DNA of 39,215 bases from Ignavibacteriaceae bacterium (GTDB lineage: Bacteria > Bacteroidota > Ignavibacteria > Ignavibacteriales > Ignavibacteriaceae), in assembly GCA_031292455.1 (NCBI GenBank), contig JARLHC010000076.1, positions 1 through 39,215 of the forward strand, in the 5' to 3' direction. The notes beneath the pieces were generated by a model, which was given only the letters and a program-made list of their open reading frames with translations, was not told the origin of the DNA and ran no database searches. Of this stretch, positions 1 through 9,545 are shown in pieces; within the stretch, counting starts at the first letter, position 1; every line of letters starts with the position of its first letter. Both the position numbers and the translations under genes were made by a program.

Positions 1-463
1 TAACCGGATAGCCCTTGCTGATGCATCCGAAAGGATTAATCTTTCCAAATATCTTTTAGTAAGTAAAAACCTGTCAAACTCATTTACAAATGGATCCAGG
101 ACAGTATTATGTGATGCGCTTGAAGCATTAATAGGAGCGATATACCTGGATAATGGACTTATACCTGCCAAAGAATTCGTTTCCAGGGTTTTAATAGAAC
201 CAAATTCCAAGGAAGGTGAGTTTCTTCTTGATGAAAATTATAAAAGCCAGCTATTGGAGTTTTCTCAGGCAAGTAAGATGGAGAATCCAGTTTATTCAGT
301 TATTAATGAAGAAGGTCCGCAGCACAACAGGTTATTTACTATAAAGGTATCGATAAATAATGTAGATTATGGTGTAGGAACAGGGAGAAATAAAAAAAGT
401 GCTGAGCAGAAAGCTGCCCAGGCTGCTATGAACGTCCTCAATCAGAAATCCGCTACAATTTAG
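1..463 (+). CDS. rnc: Ribonuclease III, C-terminal part (5' end outside window)
   Basis: Open frame 2 runs from the left edge without a start to a TAG at 461-463, so the gene begins upstream of the window. RNase III cleaves double-stranded RNA in rRNA maturation and decay. The visible part holds the end of the catalytic domain (LCDALEALIGAIYLDNG, with the acidic D..E pair of the RIIID signature), then a short linker and a complete dsRNA-binding domain ending in GTGRNKKSAEQKAAQAAM. A TTG at 254 could be taken as a start, but the RIIID signature lies upstream of it in the same frame, so that would cut the gene short. An 80-bp gap separates it from gcvP. Identity is secure; the first half cannot be judged. 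Confidence 0.93.
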   Translation, partial: NRIALADASERINLSKYLLVSKNLSNSFTNGSRTVLCDALEALIGAIYLDNGLIPAKEFVSRVLIEPNSKEGEFLLDENYKSQLLEFSQASKMENPVYSVINEEGPQHNRLFTIKVSINNVDYGVGTGRNKKSAEQKAAQAAMNVLNQKSATI

Positions 464-543
464 TTTCATTCCCCTTTCTGGTATAAATTCTTTAATTTTC
501 ATATTCAAATTTTTCCAAATAAGAACTTAAGAGAGATCTCTAT

Positions 544-3441
544 ATGAATATTTTTGAACACCCGGATAATTTTGTTAACAGACATATCGGTCCAGACCAA
601 AATGATGTCAGTGAAATGCTAAAAACTATTGGCGTTGACAATTTTGATCAACTAATTAATGAAACAATACCTGCATCCATAAAATTAAATAGTAACTTAA
701 AATTAAGTGAACCTGTAACCGAATACAGATTTATAGAAAATCTGAAGAAGATTGCAGGAAAGAATAAGGTATTTAAATCCTATATCGGAATGGGATATTA
801 CAATACAATTACTCCTGCTGTAATACAGAGAAATATACTTGAAAATCCAGGCTGGTATACTCAGTATACACCATACCAGGCAGAGATTTCCCAGGGAAGA
901 TTAGAAGCGCTGATTAATTTTCAGACAGTAATTGCTGATCTGACAGGTTTAGAAATAGCAAATGCATCTTTACTTGATGAGGGAACAGCGGCTGCAGAGG
1001 CTATGATAATGTTTCATACAATCAGGAAAGAGAAAGAGGCGCATCAATTTTTTGTATCGGAAGAATGTTTTCCACAGACGATAGAAGTTCTGAAAACACG
1101 TTCCAAACCGTTAGGAATTGAACTGGTGATTGGAGATCATAAGAAGGCGGGATTAAATAAAAGTATATTCGGACTGTTGGTTCAGTATCCATCTGACAGC
1201 GGGGAAATTTATGATTACAGTGATCTTTTCAAAGAAGCTAAAAAAAATAATATATATACAGTTACAGCAGCTGATCTTCTGAGTCTTTGTCTGCTTACTC
1301 CTCCGGGAGAATTTGGTGCCGATTGTGCTGTGGGAAATTCACAAAGATTCGGTATTCCAATGGGATATGGAGGCCCGCATGCAGCATACTTTTCTACAAA
1401 GGATGAATATAAAAGATACATACCCGGACGAATAATCGGAGCATCAATTGATCTTAATAAAAAACTCGCGTACAGGATGGCTCTGGGTACAAGAGAGCAG
1501 CATATCAGAAGAGAAAAAGCTACAAGTAATATCTGCACTGCACAGGTTTTGTTAGCTATTATGGCCGGGATGTATGCGGTGTATCATGGACCAAACGGAT
1601 TAAAAAGAATTGCAGGTAAAATCCATAAGCTTGCAAAGGTCCTGGACAAGTCGTTGAGAAATCTTGGCTATGAGCAAATAAATAAAAATTACTTCGATAC
1701 TCTTCATATACACCTTGGTGATAATTCAATTCAGAAACTTACACGCATTGTTGAAAATGCCACTAAAAATGAAATGAACTTCCGTTATTTTAAGGATGGC
1801 TCTATAGGAATATCACTTAATGAATCTACTGACTATTCAAATATTCTGGATATAATATCTGTATTCGCGTCTGCCGTAAATAAAAAGGTGGATGAAAATA
1901 CAATTAGAAATCTGGGTGAAAATGTTACTATTGATTACCCGGCCTCATTTGCCAGAACAACTGAATTTCTACAATTTCCGGTATTCAACTCTTATCATTC
2001 TGAAACTGAGATGATGAGATATATTAAAAGTCTGGAGAACAAAGACCTTTCCCTAATGCACTCAATGATCTCATTGGGTTCCTGCACTATGAAACTTAAT
2101 GCTACAACTGAAATGCTTGGCATAACCTGGCCTCAGTTCAGCAAGATACATCCTTTCGCACCAGTAGAACAGGTAAAAGGATACAGGCAGATATTTGATG
2201 AGCTCGAGAAGGACCTTTCTGAAATAACCGGATTCAAAGCAGTATCACTCCAACCAAACTCCGGAGCGCAGGGTGAATATACGGGTCTTATGGTTATTCG
2301 TGAATACCACATTAGCAGAGGAGAGGGACACCGTAACGTAGTTGTTATACCGGCTTCGGCTCATGGTACAAATCCTGCAAGTGCTGCTATGGCTGGTATG
2401 AAGGTGGTAGTGGTAAATTCAACTGCAGAAGGGAATATTGATATTGATGATCTGAAAAAGAAAGTTGAACAGAATAAAAATAATCTGGGTGCTCTGATGA
2501 TAACATATCCATCTACTCACGGTGTCTTTGAGGAAGATGTAAAGGAGATATGCAGCATAATCCATCAGAACGGTGGACAGGTTTATATGGACGGCGCCAA
2601 CATGAATGCACAAGTAGGACTAACCAGTCCGGCAATGATAGGAGCTGATATCTGCCATCTTAATCTGCATAAAACATTTTGCATACCGCACGGTGGAGGA
2701 GGACCCGGAGTAGGGCCTATTGCTGCATCTGAACATCTTGCACAATTTCTTCCCAATCATCCTATAATTGATCTTGGCCATGAAAAGGGGATTCATTCTG
2801 TATCTTCGGCACCGTGGGGAAGCGCAGGTATTTTAGTAATATCGTATGCCTATATTAAAATGATGGGAAGCAGCGGATTAACAAAAGCTACTATGAATGC
2901 TATTCTAAATGCCAACTACCTTCAGGCAAAACTTGGATCGACATTTAATGTGCTATACTCCGGCAAGAGAGGAAGAGTTGGTCATGAACTAATATTCGAT
3001 ATGCGCAATTTCAAAGACTCTGCTCAAATTGATGTAGAAGATATAGCAAAAAGATTAATGGACTATGGATACCATGCTCCAACAGTCTCCTTCCCTGTGC
3101 ATGGCACTTTAATGATTGAACCTACCGAAAGCGAATCAAAGTCAGAACTTGACAGATTCTGTGAAGCTCTTCTTTCAATAAGAGAGGAAATCAGGGAAAT
3201 AGAAACAGGGATTGCCGATCCTATAGATAACGTCCTGAAGAATTCGCCCCATACTGCCGAATCGGTTATTTCCGGTGATTGGAACCATCCTTATTCAAGA
3301 GAAAAAGCAGTATTTCCCACTGCATGGACAAGAGTACGTAAGTTCTGGCCTGCTGTAGGCAGAATTAACAATGCTTATGGTGACAGGAACCTTGTATGTA
3401 CCTGTGCTCCCGTTTCCTCTTATAGTGAAGAATCTGTATGA
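544..3441 (+). CDS. gcvP: Glycine dehydrogenase (aminomethyl-transferring), P-protein
   Basis: A 965-residue full-length P-protein of the glycine cleavage system. It decarboxylates glycine with PLP and passes the aminomethyl group to lipoylated H-protein. Both halves of the homodimeric form are fused in one chain (N-terminal half roughly 1-450, C-terminal half roughly 480-965). The PLP-binding lysine is K710 in [18 protein letters not shown], next to the glycine-rich loop. The N-terminal sequence NRHIGP is typical of the family. The ATG at 544 follows GAGAGA, which lies inside a perfect 10-bp palindrome at 532-541. Its stop overlaps the next start by 4 bp (ATGA), so the two are probably translationally coupled. 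No glycine riboswitch fits in the 80-bp leader. Other gcv genes are not in the window. Confidence 0.97.
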   Translation: MNIFEHPDNFVNRHIGPDQNDVSEMLKTIGVDNFDQLINETIPASIKLNSNLKLSEPVTEYRFIENLKKIAGKNKVFKSYIGMGYYNTITPAVIQRNILENPGWYTQYTPYQAEISQGRLEALINFQTVIADLTGLEIANASLLDEGTAAAEAMIMFHTIRKEKEAHQFFVSEECFPQTIEVLKTRSKPLGIELVIGDHKKAGLNKSIFGLLVQYPSDSGEIYDYSDLFKEAKKNNIYTVTAADLLSLCLLTPPGEFGADCAVGNSQRFGIPMGYGGPHAAYFSTKDEYKRYIPGRIIGASIDLNKKLAYRMALGTREQHIRREKATSNICTAQVLLAIMAGMYAVYHGPNGLKRIAGKIHKLAKVLDKSLRNLGYEQINKNYFDTLHIHLGDNSIQKLTRIVENATKNEMNFRYFKDGSIGISLNESTDYSNILDIISVFASAVNKKVDENTIRNLGENVTIDYPASFARTTEFLQFPVFNSYHSETEMMRYIKSLENKDLSLMHSMISLGSCTMKLNATTEMLGITWPQFSKIHPFAPVEQVKGYRQIFDELEKDLSEITGFKAVSLQPNSGAQGEYTGLMVIREYHISRGEGHRNVVVIPASAHGTNPASAAMAGMKVVVVNSTAEGNIDIDDLKKKVEQNKNNLGALMITYPSTHGVFEEDVKEICSIIHQNGGQVYMDGANMNAQVGLTSPAMIGADICHLNLHKTFCIPHGGGGPGVGPIAASEHLAQFLPNHPIIDLGHEKGIHSVSSAPWGSAGILVISYAYIKMMGSSGLTKATMNAILNANYLQAKLGSTFNVLYSGKRGRVGHELIFDMRNFKDSAQIDVEDIAKRLMDYGYHAPTVSFPVHGTLMIEPTESESKSELDRFCEALLSIREEIREIETGIADPIDNVLKNSPHTAESVISGDWNHPYSREKAVFPTAWTRVRKFWPAVGRINNAYGDRNLVCTCAPVSSYSEESV

Positions 3442-3830
3442 GAACAATTTGTGAAATAATAAAAGAATCGAAGACTATTGCTGTTGTTGGTATTTCTAAT
3501 AAACCCGGAAGGGATAGCGGAAGGATAGCTGTATTTCTAAAAGCTCGCGGATATAATGTAATCGGCGTTAATCCTGTGCAAAAAGATTTCGATGGAATTA
3601 AAATCTATAAAAAACTTTCTGACATTGAACAGGATATCGATATTGTGGATGTATTCAGGAATTCAGATTCTATTCCGGAGCTAATACCCGATGTTTTGAT
3701 TAAGAAACCAAAAGTGCTGTGGCTGCAGCTCGGAATAAGAAATGATGATGCAGTAAAACCTGCCGAAGAAATGGGAATCCAGGTAATTCAGGATAAATGT
3801 ATTGCTATCGAATACAACTTTTGCAGGTAA
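3438..3830 (+). CDS. CoA-binding domain protein (YccU-like)
   Basis: A 130-residue single-domain protein of the CoA-binding Rossmann family (YccU type). The N-terminal nucleotide-binding stretch is [19 protein letters not shown], followed by GYNVIGVNP, a VDVFRNS segment and the C-terminal [12 protein letters not shown] and QDKCIAIEY blocks, all characteristic of the family. The biochemical role of these small proteins is not established; they bind CoA or a related nucleotide in solution. It is joined to gcvP by an ATGA overlap. No membrane segment or signal peptide is visible. Family assignment is confident, function is not. Confidence 0.88.
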   Translation: MRTICEIIKESKTIAVVGISNKPGRDSGRIAVFLKARGYNVIGVNPVQKDFDGIKIYKKLSDIEQDIDIVDVFRNSDSIPELIPDVLIKKPKVLWLQLGIRNDDAVKPAEEMGIQVIQDKCIAIEYNFCR

Positions 3831-3841
3831 AATATTCATCT

Positions 3842-5170
3842 ATGTCCAAATATTTCTTTCTATCTATATTATTCCTAATCTGCCTGAAAGTGTATGCACA
3901 GGAAAATGATTCAACAGTTATTACAGGCAATTATTCAATAAAAGTTGATACGATTATTATAAAGGGGAATAAAATAACAAAGGATTATATTATCCTGCGA
4001 GAACTTACTTTTAAGCAGGGGGACTCCCTTAATACTAAACTTGCCGCTTATAATAAAGATAGGGTTTACAGTCTTGATATCTTTAATCAGGTTAAAATTT
4101 ATCCCGTCAGCTATAATAGAAAAATATTTGTGGTAATAGAAGTCGATGAATCATGGTATATATGGCCCATTCCCTTCGCCGAATTAAAAAACGGTGATTG
4201 GAAAAAAATCTCCTATGGAATAGACCTTGCCATTAAAAACTTCAGGGGAAGGAATGAGACTGTCAGAGTAAAAGCAGGACTGGGATATGACCCTTCATTA
4301 ACACTTGAATATATAGTTCCGGTCTTAAATTATAATGAGAATGTATACCTGAGTACTCTTCTTTCATATAATTATGTGCAGAATAAAAGTATTCTCGCCG
4401 AAAATAAGTATGGCTCTGTGTTCGATCAGAAGATGATAAACGCTCAGATATCTCTGGGAAAACGTATTGCTTTATTTCATAATATCTCAATAACTACCGG
4501 CTTTAATTATATTGAAACTCCTTTATATTTCCCCGGAATAAATGCTTCGGATCAACGCATAGATAGACTTATGTTCCTCGGTGCAAGTTATGTCTACGAT
4601 ACAAGGGATCTTGCTCAGTTCCCAAGAAACGGGATATTAGGCTCCGCATCTGTTCTATTAAAAGGACTCGGAATAAAGGATATTAATTATCAGATTTATC
4701 AGTTCGATTTCAGAGAGTATAGACCTTTATTCTGGGATATATTAAGTAAATGGCGCTTTACTTCAAGAATAACAGCAGGTAAGTCTATTCCTTATTATGA
4801 TTATTCCATTCTTGGTTACCAGGAAAGGATCCGCGGATATCTGCACGATGTAAGGGAAGGAAATGACTATTTACTTACTTCCCTTGAGTTTTACCATCCT
4901 CTTGTTAAAGATATTGATATTAACCTGAACTTTATTCCTGTTGTGCCTAAACAATTCTTATCATACAGGGTTGCCCTATATACACAAATTTTCGGAGATG
5001 CCGGTACTGTAAAACAACTTGGTAAAGAAGTGGGCCTTAGGGATTTCGATTCAGGATTCGGTTTTGGATTCACTTTCCTTTTTCTTCCTTATAATATAAT
5101 GCGGATCGAGCTGGCGTTTAATGATCGGCTTAAGTCCGAAATAGTACTGGATCTTGGAATCTCATTTTAG
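3842..5170 (+). CDS. One-POTRA outer-membrane beta-barrel protein (BamA/TamA superfamily)
   Basis: An exported protein of about 442 residues. The start at 3842 is chosen over an in-frame ATG at 3797 because it gives a clean signal peptide (MSKYFFLSILFLICLKVYA before QEND) and avoids a long overlap with the previous gene. After the signal comes one POTRA-like domain (about 25-110; VDTIIIKGNKITKDYIILRE and VYSLDIFNQVKIYPV are typical). The rest alternates hydrophobic and polar residues as in a surface-antigen (Omp85) barrel, ending in an aromatic residue (VLDLGISF). Canonical BamA has five POTRAs and TamA three, so this is a short Omp85 paralogue with an unknown substrate, possibly insertion or secretion of envelope proteins. 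Confidence 0.85.
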   Translation: MSKYFFLSILFLICLKVYAQENDSTVITGNYSIKVDTIIIKGNKITKDYIILRELTFKQGDSLNTKLAAYNKDRVYSLDIFNQVKIYPVSYNRKIFVVIEVDESWYIWPIPFAELKNGDWKKISYGIDLAIKNFRGRNETVRVKAGLGYDPSLTLEYIVPVLNYNENVYLSTLLSYNYVQNKSILAENKYGSVFDQKMINAQISLGKRIALFHNISITTGFNYIETPLYFPGINASDQRIDRLMFLGASYVYDTRDLAQFPRNGILGSASVLLKGLGIKDINYQIYQFDFREYRPLFWDILSKWRFTSRITAGKSIPYYDYSILGYQERIRGYLHDVREGNDYLLTSLEFYHPLVKDIDINLNFIPVVPKQFLSYRVALYTQIFGDAGTVKQLGKEVGLRDFDSGFGFGFTFLFLPYNIMRIELAFNDRLKSEIVLDLGISF

Positions 5171-5223
5171 ATTTATTAGTTTCACACATTATCGTTCTGA
5201 CTTAATTTTTATGTCGTACTACA

Positions 5224-5922
5224 ATGAATGATTTATATTTATCCAATATTGAGCTTTACTATTCTCCGGCCGGATTAGTCAATGGCATTTTACATATAGT
5301 CGGTGAGGATTTTTATCATATATCAAAAGTAATGAGACATATCAGGGGGGATATCATTTTTATAACTGATGGTAAAGGGAATATCTTTGAATCTGAAATA
5401 AAGGATATTGATAAATCTTACCTTTCTGTTAAACCCCTTAATTCATACCATTATAAAAATGAAAAAAGCAATCTGATATTCTGCATACCCAAATTAAAAA
5501 ATCCTGACCGGTTTGAATTTGCATTGGAAAAATGTGTTGAGCTGGGTATTACTCACTTTATAATATTTGAATCAAGAAGATCAGTATCAAAAGGGGATAG
5601 GATTGACCGATGGAATAAAATATTAATCGCCGCAATGAAACAATCCCTAACCAGTTTCCTTCCGGAAATTAAAATTGTGAGTTCTATAAATGAAATATTT
5701 TCTGCAGCAGGGGAGAAGATAGGATTCGAACAGAATACTTCAAAAAAGATCGGCACTCTTAAAATTAAACCTGGTATAAACTATTACTTTGTATTCGGTC
5801 CTGAAGGCGGGCTCGATGAAGATGAACTGGAATTGTTTAACGCTGATAACCTGTATAACCTGGCCGGTAACAGGTTAAGGACAGAAACAGCTGTAATCAA
5901 AGCTGCTTCTATATTGCAATAA
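5224..5922 (+). CDS. rsmE: 16S rRNA (uracil(1498)-N3)-methyltransferase
   Basis: A 232-residue SPOUT-class methyltransferase that methylates U1498 of 16S rRNA using SAM. The N-terminal PUA-like part carries HHISKVMRH-type sequence (HISKVMRHIRGD). The C-terminal knotted SAM site is clear: FVFGPEGGLDEDELELF and, at the very end, RLRTETAVIKAASILQ. Length is normal for the family. ATG at 5224 is the natural start. It is followed after 4 bp by the RlpA-like gene, suggesting co-transcription. Confidence 0.94.
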   Translation: MNDLYLSNIELYYSPAGLVNGILHIVGEDFYHISKVMRHIRGDIIFITDGKGNIFESEIKDIDKSYLSVKPLNSYHYKNEKSNLIFCIPKLKNPDRFEFALEKCVELGITHFIIFESRRSVSKGDRIDRWNKILIAAMKQSLTSFLPEIKIVSSINEIFSAAGEKIGFEQNTSKKIGTLKIKPGINYYFVFGPEGGLDEDELELFNADNLYNLAGNRLRTETAVIKAASILQ

Positions 5923-5926
5923 TCAG

Positions 5927-6409
5927 ATGAAAGTTTTTATCCCTTTATTATTTGTAATGTTCATTATAGGATGCGGCAGTTCCTCCAGGTATGGTTCCAA
6001 TGATAACAAAAGACCTAGTTCTCCGTATGAGGAAAGAAAGTTAAAAAGGGATAATAAAGTACAGGACCCCGTTATGAAAGATGACTACAGTAATTTGCCT
6101 GTACTTGAATCCAAAACCGGTGTGGCATCTTATTACAGTGAGAAATATGACGGGGAAAAAACTACCAGCGGAGAGGTTTTCAGGAAAAATGATCTTACAG
6201 CCGCCCATCTTACTTATCCATATAACACAATATTACGCGTAATAAACCTGCTGAATAATAAATCCGTTATTGTTAGAATAAATGACAGAAAACCTGATTT
6301 TAACGGACGTATAATCGATGTATCCTTTGGTGCTGCCAAGAAACTGGATATGATCAAAAATGGTATTACCGAGGTAAAGCTTGAAGTATTAAAATGGGGA
6401 GCCAGGTAA
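5927..6409 (+). CDS. RlpA-like double-psi beta-barrel lipoprotein
   Basis: A 160-residue probable lipoprotein. The signal MKVFIPLLFVMFIIGCGSSS contains a lipobox with Cys16. After a polar linker comes an RlpA-type double-psi beta-barrel (about 60-155): GVASYYSEKYDGEKTTSGE, then LRVINLLNNKSVIVRINDR and GRIIDVSFGAAKKL, which match the RlpA core. RlpA proteins act in the envelope as lytic transglycosylases on stripped peptidoglycan, or as structural relatives. No SPOR domain is present, so it is a short form. Enzyme activity is inferred from the family only. A bidirectional-type hairpin follows the stop. Confidence 0.85.
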   Translation: MKVFIPLLFVMFIIGCGSSSRYGSNDNKRPSSPYEERKLKRDNKVQDPVMKDDYSNLPVLESKTGVASYYSEKYDGEKTTSGEVFRKNDLTAAHLTYPYNTILRVINLLNNKSVIVRINDRKPDFNGRIIDVSFGAAKKLDMIKNGITEVKLEVLKWGAR

Positions 6410-6421
6410 ACTTACCTATAC

Positions 6422-6454
6422 GTACTCATTCAGATATAAAACCTGAATGAGTAC
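6422..6454. terminator. Perfect 12-bp hairpin between convergent genes
   Basis: GTACTCATTCAG (6422-6433) and CTGAATGAGTAC (6443-6454) form a perfect 12-bp stem with a 9-nt loop. It sits in the 53-bp gap between the RlpA-like gene on the plus strand and the small exported protein on the minus strand. It can act in both directions, although no long T run follows on either side. Confidence 0.7.
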
Positions 6455-6462
6455 TGAATTAC

Positions 6463-6771
6463 TTATTTGGATTGCTGCGATATCGATAGGAGCCAGTCTT
6501 TTTTAATAATGTTAAACTTCTCTTTCTGTTTATCATTTAACAGGCTTATTACCTTTGTTTCAAGTACACTGGTCTTGTTTTCCTTTATCTGAGTGTAGTT
6601 TTCTATAACAAGGTTCTTTATCTTTTCAGTCTGATCATTAGATAGTAATAGTTTCTGCTGCAGCCTTACAGTTACCTTCTGCGCCTTATCAACAATATCT
6701 TTATTCCCCTGAGCGTAAATAACCATTACACCCATCAATAAAATAAAGAATATTTTAAGAAGATTTTTCAC
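6463..6771 (-). CDS. Small exported helical protein, Spy/CpxP-like
   Basis: A 102-residue protein with an N-terminal signal peptide (MKNLLKIFFILLMGVMVIYAQ) and a charged, helix-rich mature part. Two LTxxQ-like segments are visible (LLLSNDQTEKIKNL and ISLLNDKQKEKFNIIKKDW), as in the Spy/CpxP family of periplasmic chaperone-like proteins and their many Bacteroidetes-group relatives. Family membership is tentative because the motif is degenerate. It is divergent from rnhC across a 158-bp gap and converges on the RlpA-like gene. Confidence 0.7.
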   Translation of the reverse strand: MKNLLKIFFILLMGVMVIYAQGNKDIVDKAQKVTVRLQQKLLLSNDQTEKIKNLVIENYTQIKENKTSVLETKVISLLNDKQKEKFNIIKKDWLLSISQQSK

Positions 6772-6929
6772 AGCTAACTCCTGTCATTTGTTATTAATAA
6801 ACTAATAGTATATAGTGCTAATGTCAATTTTCATTTATATTGTATCAAACTTTATACCATAATATTTAGTTGCAGTTCCAAGCAATAGTATGAAAAAATC
6901 ATTATTTTTATAACTTAAAAAAATACTAA

Positions 6930-7835
6930 GTGTATATTATACAAGAATCAGCCAGGAAAATAGTAGAATCTTATACCGCAAAACTGAAGGATCTGTCATT
7001 TATTGTCTCTGCTCCTGAATTAAATGATTATAACTATGAGCTCCGGGTCAATAATGGAAAAGAAAAGTTAAAGATACTTGTATATTTTGGTAAAAAGGGG
7101 AATAAGACTGTTATTCAGGGTAATAAAGATTCTCAGATTTATTCAGAAATAAATAACCTGTTATCTGATAATAAATCAGTTTACCAAAAGAATGAAATAC
7201 CGGAACCGTCCTGTTATATAGGTACGGACGAATCTGGCAAAGGCGATTATTTCGGACCCCTTGTTGTCGCGGGAGTTATTGTTGATGAATCTACTTCCGC
7301 TCAGCTTAAGAAAATAGGTGTTAAAGATAGCAAGCTCTTGAGCGACGTTATCATTAAAAAATTGTCGCCTGAAATTAAAAGGATTATTGGCAATAAGTTT
7401 AATATTATTGTCATTACTCCTGCAACATATAATAATCTTCATGCAAAGATGAAGAATGTTAACAGGATACTTGGATGGTCTCATGCTAAGGTGATTGAAA
7501 ATCTTCTTGCCAACGATAATGTTAATGACGCAATAAGTGATAAGTTCGGCGATGAAAAATTGATAAGAAATTCACTGCAGGAAAAAGGTAAGCAAATAAA
7601 CCTTATGCAGTTTACCAAAGCGGAAAAGTATACTGCAGTAGCTGCCGCATCTATACTTGCACGAAACAGGTTTAATGAATGGTTCGATGAACAGGCAGCT
7701 AAAAATAATCTTATACTCCCTAAAGGCGCATCAAAAATTGTTGACCTCAGGCTTAAGGAGATTAAGAATCAGTTCGGTATGGAATATCTGAATGAAATAG
7801 CAAAAGTGCATTTTAAAACAACTAATAAAATATAA
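6930..7835 (+). CDS. rnhC: Ribonuclease HIII
   Basis: A 301-residue enzyme that cleaves the RNA strand of RNA-DNA hybrids. The N-terminal ~90 residues match the TBP-like substrate-binding domain specific to RNase HIII. The catalytic domain starts at YIGTDESGKGDYFGPLVVAG, the D-E-S-G-K-G-D signature that separates HIII from HII. Further blocks are VKDSKLLSD and AAASILARNRF. The start is a GTG at 6930 with only a weak ribosome-binding site (AAAAAAATACTAA). Length is typical. It is 11 bp upstream of the phosphofructokinase gene, so probably co-transcribed with it. Confidence 0.93.
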   Translation: MYIIQESARKIVESYTAKLKDLSFIVSAPELNDYNYELRVNNGKEKLKILVYFGKKGNKTVIQGNKDSQIYSEINNLLSDNKSVYQKNEIPEPSCYIGTDESGKGDYFGPLVVAGVIVDESTSAQLKKIGVKDSKLLSDVIIKKLSPEIKRIIGNKFNIIVITPATYNNLHAKMKNVNRILGWSHAKVIENLLANDNVNDAISDKFGDEKLIRNSLQEKGKQINLMQFTKAEKYTAVAAASILARNRFNEWFDEQAAKNNLILPKGASKIVDLRLKEIKNQFGMEYLNEIAKVHFKTTNKI

Positions 7836-7846
7836 AAACGAATCAC

Positions 7847-8944
7847 ATGGCACAATCAAAAGTAAGACGAATTGGTATACTAACAGGGGGAGGCGATTGC
7901 CCCGGCCTAAATGCAGTCATAAGAGGGGTTACAAAACCGGCCCAGGATTATGGAATGTCGGTTCTTGGTATCCTTGATGGATTTGAAGGATTGGTAGAAG
8001 GGCGTGCAAAAGAACTGACAAATGAAGATGTATCCGGTATTCTTGCCCGTGGAGGCACTATTCTGGGCTCCTCAAATAAAGGAGATCCATTCCATTGGCC
8101 TGTAAATAAAGACGGCGTAATTGAAATTCTCAATAAATCTGCCGCGGCTCTTAAGAATTACCAGGCCTGGAACCTCGATGCTCTGATCGCTATCGGCGGC
8201 GACGGTACTATGCATATCTGCCAGAAACTCGGCGAAATGGGTATGAATATGGTAGGTGTCCCCAAAACTATCGATAACGATCTTGAAGCTACTGACCAGA
8301 CCTTCGGACATGATTCCGCTGTCTGGGTCGTCTCGGAAGCATTGGACCGGCTACATACTACCGCTTCCTCTCACCATAGGGTTATTGTCGTTGAGGTTAT
8401 GGGACGCTATGCCGGATGGATAGCCCTTAACGGCGGCATTGCAGGCGGTGCCGATATTATCCTGATCCCTGAAATTCCTTTCTCTTGGGATAAAGTATAT
8501 GAAAAAATATTGATGAGAGAATTAATGGGTAAAAAATTCAGCCTCGTTTGTGTCGCTGAAGGCGCAAAACCTATTGACGGATTAATGGTTACTAAAGGGT
8601 TGGATATTAAACGACACGACCCTGTTCAGCTTGGTGGTATCGGTGAGGTTGTATGCAAAAAAATAGAAGATAATACCGGTAGGGAATCAAGAGTTACAGT
8701 CCTGGGGCATGTTCAAAGAGGCGGCAGCCCTACTCCTTATGATCGTATACTGTCTACAAAGTTCGGCGCCTTCGCTATAGAACTAGCTGCACAAAGGAAA
8801 TATGGCAGAATGGTTGCACTTAAAGGAAGCGAAATTAAAAACGTTAGAATAGAAGATGCTATCGCCAGGCAGAAACTGGTACGCCTCGATACTCAGGCAG
8901 TAATTGTTGCTAAAAAAGTAGGTATCTCTTTTGCCGAAGGATAA
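7847..8944 (+). CDS. pfkA: 6-phosphofructokinase, mixed-substrate subgroup
   Basis: A 365-residue soluble phosphofructokinase that phosphorylates fructose 6-phosphate in glycolysis. Landmarks are GILTGGGDCPGLNAVIRG at the N-terminus, IGGDGTMHI (GGDG at 116-119) and VPKTIDNDL (138-145, catalytic base D142). In this family a Gly at the end of GGDG favours ATP, while Lys in PKTIDND is common in PPi-type enzymes. The Gly plus Lys combination marks the mixed-substrate subgroup, which contains both ATP- and PPi-using members. ATP use is more likely but unproven. The gene is followed by a hairpin and then tRNA-Asp. Confidence 0.93.
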   Translation: MAQSKVRRIGILTGGGDCPGLNAVIRGVTKPAQDYGMSVLGILDGFEGLVEGRAKELTNEDVSGILARGGTILGSSNKGDPFHWPVNKDGVIEILNKSAAALKNYQAWNLDALIAIGGDGTMHICQKLGEMGMNMVGVPKTIDNDLEATDQTFGHDSAVWVVSEALDRLHTTASSHHRVIVVEVMGRYAGWIALNGGIAGGADIILIPEIPFSWDKVYEKILMRELMGKKFSLVCVAEGAKPIDGLMVTKGLDIKRHDPVQLGGIGEVVCKKIEDNTGRESRVTVLGHVQRGGSPTPYDRILSTKFGAFAIELAAQRKYGRMVALKGSEIKNVRIEDAIARQKLVRLDTQAVIVAKKVGISFAEG

Positions 8945-8955
8945 ATAATAAACTG

Positions 8956-9017
8956 ATATATTAGAGAGAAAAATTTGATTTTTCAGTCACTCTCCTATAT
9001 ATTTCGGTCTCTTTTTT
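8956..9017 (+). terminator. Probable terminator after pfkA
   Basis: Imperfect inverted repeat between 8956-8968 and 8990-9002 (13 positions, two adjacent mismatches), followed by a seven-T run in CTCTTTTTTTAACG at about 9009-9018. It lies between the pfkA stop and tRNA-Asp, so it should separate the two units. Confidence 0.5.
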
Positions 9018-9038
9018 TAACGTTCTTTTTAATAGTTC

Positions 9039-9112
9039 GGGGTCGTAGTTCAGTTGGTTAGAACGCCTGCCTGTCACGCAGGAGGTCGCGAGTTCGAGTC
9101 TCGTCGGCCCCG
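9039..9112 (+). tRNA. tRNA-Asp (anticodon GTC)
   Basis: A complete cloverleaf. The acceptor stem GGGGTCG (9039-9045) pairs with CGGCCCC (9105-9111) with one G-U pair. The anticodon stem CCTGC/GCAGG encloses loop CTGTCAC with anticodon GTC at 9073-9075. The T arm contains GTTCGAGTC. The discriminator base is G73 (9112), as expected for tRNA-Asp. The 3' CCA is not encoded in full. Confidence 0.97.
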
Positions 9113-9118
9113 CAATCT

Positions 9119-9153
9119 AAATCCTCTTAAGTTTATGCTTATGAGGATTTTTT
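9119..9153 (+). terminator. Rho-independent terminator after tRNA-Asp
   Basis: AAATCCTCTTAAG (9119-9131) pairs with CTTATGAGGATTT (9138-9150) with one mismatch and a 6-nt loop, running directly into a T tract (9148-9153). It lies a few bases past the tRNA 3' end. Confidence 0.8.
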
Positions 9154-9545
9154 ATTTTAAGCATCTATTCCATCTCTAAACCCTCAATTTGATCATCAAA
9201 CCCCCTCAAATCTATCTCAATATAAAACACTGTAGAAATTTACATCACTTGATCGGGAGATGAGTATGAGATGAACGAGAGATGAACGACTTTGTAGCGA
9301 CTCAGATATATTCCTACTACCCGAAAAAACATGCGAAAATTAAGCAAAAATGCACCCCATTATCTCCTTTCTCAATTCTGATAATGAGAAACTCTATCCC
9401 AACCCATAGACATTTTCCCGTCCCATTCACCTCAATCTAACCTTAAATAATTAACTGAGAATTTCTTTTTAATCCATAGATTCCTATTTTATTATCACGA
9501 TTCCCAAACGAATTTCTTTAATTCTTATTTAAGGATTGAAAAGCC
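9154..9545. other. Gene-free accessory stretch
   Basis: About 390 bp between the tRNA terminator and the secreted hydrolase gene. No coding frame of convincing composition is visible on either strand. Its one clear structure is the 11-bp tandem repeat at 9257-9289. A tRNA 3' flank is a common integration site, but no attachment-site duplication or integrase is seen here. Confidence 0.6.
9257..9289. repeat. Three 11-bp direct repeats, unit GAGATGAACGA
   Basis: GAGATGA begins at 9257, 9268 and 9279, exactly 11 bp apart. The 4-bp spacers are GTAT, ACGA and ACGA. A 7-bp core plus 4-bp spacer repeated at helical-turn spacing resembles sites bound by OmpR/PhoB-type regulators. It could also be a simple expansion. 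It lies about 260 bp upstream of the hydrolase gene. Confidence 0.7.

Noticed and set aside
464-543. Glycine riboswitch in front of gcvP
   Set aside because: The leader is only 80 bp and lacks the paired GGAG...-type aptamer cores; only a short palindrome is present.
1215-1538. 107-codon antisense frame within gcvP
   Set aside because: It is a shadow of a highly conserved gene, with no start-site signal or recognisable domain.
3797-3841. Upstream ATG start for the Omp85-like protein
   Set aside because: It would add 15 residues before an otherwise perfect signal peptide and overlap the previous gene by 34 bp.
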